Under the pieces are notes generated by a model. It saw nothing but the letters and a program-made list of their open reading frames with translations, had not been told where the DNA came from and ran no database searches. From assembly GCF_027172205.1 (NCBI RefSeq), contig NC_070603.1, positions 35,025,001-35,089,000 on the forward strand: a stretch of 64,000 nt of DNA, read 5' to 3'. The stretch comes from Podarcis raffonei. Its lineage: Eukaryota; Chordata; Lepidosauria; Squamata; Lacertidae. Shown here in pieces: positions 62,401-64,000 of the stretch; the first letter of the stretch is position 1; every line of letters begins with the position of its first letter. Position numbers and translations under genes: made by a program.

Positions 62401-63331
62401 GCTAAATCTAGGCAAAATGGTGTCTGGATGTTCCTGCTTTCCCTTCTGGTGGCCTCACCAATAGCAGCTGGCAGTAAGGAGGGGTGTGAGGCACTATGGA
62501 GGGGTGTCCAACTTCTGCAACTTCTCAGATGGTGCTCTTTCTCCTATTCAGTGGTATCTCCAGAACAGGTAAGGTTAAATAATCTGGTGATTATCTAATG
62601 TTTATTAGATGGATTTCCCCTAAATTGATTTCTGAACTTTGAATTTTATTGTTATTAATGTTTTTATACTGTATTTTATGCTGCTTTTACAATTAAGTAT
62701 TTTAAATTTGTTGTTAGCCGCCCTGAGCCCGGTTTTTGAATCGGGAAGGGCGGGGTATAAATAAAAATTTATTATAATTTATTATGGACTTGCCACTCTC
62801 TGTAGCTCTCAGTGATAATCCAGTCCAGTAAATTCAAGTGGAGGGACTTTTTTTATTTCTTTCTGGGGAGGTGTGGCGGGGGGCGTTTTCTGAACAACAG
62901 ACACTCAGCAAAAATACTGGCAAACCTTTGTGCAGTAGCTACTTAGCAGTGCCTTCCACCGAAGCCCTTAGGAAAAGGCGAGAGATTTGTATGATCTGAA
63001 GAGAAGCCAGAAATCTTCCACAGCCAGTGCACCCAAACCACACCTGCCTTACCTAAGCATAGCAGTTCCTCATCAAGCAAGGAGATGGAATTGGCTGAGC
63101 TCGTCAAGAGAGCAGAAGTGGCTTCTGCCTGGCTTGACGAACGACTCCGGGAGTGACCGATGGTCTGAGGGGGAGGTGGTAGGATGGGGATTTCTGACGA
63201 GGCTGGAGCTGGAGTTAATGTCGGTGCTGGTGTCAACGTCGTTGGGGGAATCGGTGGTGGCGGAGGCGTACTAGAAATGTCCAGTCCCGCCAAGTCAATG
63301 AGTGTACTGATGTTAACGGAAGAATCACTTC
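56402..63331 (-). CDS. GGA3: GGA3, Golgi gamma-ear ARF-binding adaptor, C-terminal seven coding exons
   Basis: Clathrin adaptor of the trans-Golgi network and endosomes that sorts DxxLL cargo such as mannose-6-phosphate receptors. Exons (minus): 63053-63331, 61601-61668, 60624-60913, 59190-59455, 58099-58268, 57539-57649, 56402-56512. Phases join in frame to about 431 codons; human GGA3 has 723 aa. Hinge: LIDLAGLD clathrin-box-like motif, EIPILPPPP, SRSRSSSQAEAT, and SLLDEELLCLG, an internal DxxLL. GAE ear: SALPVTAYDKNG, HFAKECPPGRPDVLVVVVSM, LQPPSGTELAPF, PPAAITQVMLLANP, ending VGEVDQFPPVEQWGNL. The hinge exon at 60624-60913 is poorly conserved with human, as is usual for this region. The VHS and GAT exons are beyond the right edge. 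Convergent with NUP85, as in human. Confidence 0.96.
56840..57054. mobile_element. Tigger-like MITE, CGCTAGAC subfamily
   Basis: Left cagtagtacctcgttttgtg, right acgaggtaccactg, TA-flanked, CpG-rich interior. It lies in the last GGA3 intron. Confidence 0.8.
58962..59080 (-). mobile_element. LINE 3' tail (L2/CR1 type)
   Basis: In reverse: gagccgccctaaggcctcca...gtataaggcggaatataaat ending in a tgattgattgaa-like end. Typical LINE tail text in squamates. It lies in a GGA3 intron. Confidence 0.55.
59895..60166 (+). mobile_element. L2-type LINE 3' end
   Basis: catgtggaacaccctccctt, ggcagccctgtttaaggaag, ggagccgcccagagtggctg, gggcggggtataaataataa. It is the same arrangement as 28345-28572 and is followed by a TTC tract. 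It lies in a GGA3 intron, antisense. Confidence 0.75.
60167..60270. repeat. (TTC)n / (GAA)n microsatellite
   Basis: About 24 uninterrupted TTC units (60167-60238), then variant TCC and TTCC units to about 60270. It reads GAA in the GGA3 sense strand and grew from the 3' tail of the L2 copy. Confidence 0.95.
60487..60557. repeat. Short dispersed repeat, probable MITE relic
   Basis: ctcatcatccctgaccactg and gccatacttgccgggaccaa, the same family as 31944-32024. Confidence 0.5.
61085..61215 (+). mobile_element. L1 LINE ORF2 fragment
   Basis: Plus-strand frame reads SSKCWKCKQIEGSFLHLWWT, then CKKLKGFWEMI. This is the C-terminal zinc-knuckle-like region typical of L1 ORF2. It is a short relic in a GGA3 intron. 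Confidence 0.8.
62600..62785 (+). mobile_element. L2-type LINE 3' end
   Basis: ttgttgttagccgccctgag, cccggtttttgaatcgggaa, gggcggggtataaataaaaa, then an AT-rich tail. It matches the tail of the copy at 42690-43418. Confidence 0.75.
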
Positions 63332-64000
63332 CTACAGTGATGAGGAGAGAACATAAAATATGGCATGGGATGCATACAAACAATATAACATATTATCCTA
63401 ATCAAGGAGGGCAGTGGTGGTGCAAATGCCTAGATGCTGCTGAGAATAGGATCGGTTTTCAAATTCTCCAGGCTATGCCTCCTGTAGTAAACCTTCAAAC
63501 ATGAACTGCCGGTCCCTCAAGCTTCCATGAGTGTGCACACCATTATCCTCAAGATACCCAGGTCTAAAAAGCGACCGCTTTTGCCCAAATTTCTTGACTA
63601 ACACCCTTGCACAGTGTTCAAGTAGACACAACGGACAACACCCAGTGATGTCCAACTCCTTAACAGAAACCTACTTGTACAATGGGATGTCAGATTCCTG
63701 CTCTCCAGAGTGGGTTTTTGAGGCAGAGGGAGGAGAAGCTAGAAGCCTCATTGTGTTGAGTGGCCATCTCACCCAAGGGGCCAGGTTTCATGTCTGAGAA
63801 ACTGCTGTACCAGGGCAGAATGTATTATGAGTTCTTTATGTAGGTAAAGGACACCTGGATGGTTAGTCCAGGACTCTATCCAAAGCGGGTTACAATATTT
63901 TTCTTTTTTTAAAAAGAAAGGACACTAAAGAGACAACAAAGGGAGGGGAGGGATATGGAAACAGGGGAAAGACAAAGTATGCCTCTCTGTATAGAAAAGA
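63332..64000. other. GGA3 intron, right edge of window
   Basis: No exon recognised. A trace of an inverted Sauria SINE tail (taggtaaaggacacctggat, 63841-63875) is visible. The 60-codon minus-strand frame at 63473-63655 is unidentified. Confidence 0.6.

Overview
This window is nuclear DNA from a vertebrate, most likely a squamate reptile (lizard). The exon-intron genes, CpG-rich promoters and gene order match amniotes. The interspersed repeats are of lizard type: Sauria-type tRNA SINEs with a Bov-B-like tail, CR1 and L2 LINEs, a CR1-tailed tRNA-Lys SINE, and many short Tigger-like MITEs. The species cannot be fixed from the sequence alone.

Four protein-coding genes were found by translating exons and checking splice sites and phase. 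They lie in the order known from human 17q25.1. (1) JPT1 (minus): exon 2 at 312-457 and exon 1 at 5927-5982; the rest runs off the left edge. (2) SUMO2 (minus): a complete four-exon gene with CDS 11762-18932 encoding 95 aa. (3) NUP85 (plus): a complete 19-exon model, CDS 29464-53621, encoding 651 aa. It includes one GC-AG intron. (4) GGA3 (minus): the last seven coding exons, 56402-63331. These encode the hinge and GAE domain; the VHS and GAT domains lie beyond the right edge.

Layout: 1-458 JPT1 exon 2 and flank; 458-5926 JPT1 intron 1 with CR1, SINE and MITE copies; about 4880-6340 JPT1 CpG promoter; 6400-11200 intergenic with a hAT/Tc-like MITE, an old LINE and a tRNA-Lys SINE; 11200-19150 SUMO2; 19300-28600 intergenic, mostly LINE and SINE relics; 28700-29620 NUP85 CpG promoter; 29464-53702 NUP85; 53703-54297 a short convergent spacer; 54298-64000 the 3' part of GGA3.

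The genes do not form an operon-like pathway. SUMO2 is a protein modifier, NUP85 a nuclear pore Y-complex scaffold, GGA3 a trans-Golgi clathrin adaptor, and JPT1 a small microtubule-associated or regulatory protein. I found no new multi-gene system. The most notable signals are in the introns. One is a perfect 50-bp inverted repeat in a NUP85 intron. Another is a SINE abutting, and probably supplying the branch point of, NUP85 exon 7. Others are inverted MITE pairs in introns of both SUMO2 and NUP85, a long GAA tract in GGA3 sense orientation, a head-only Sauria SINE with a perfect target-site duplication, and overlapping divergent start codons at the JPT1 promoter.
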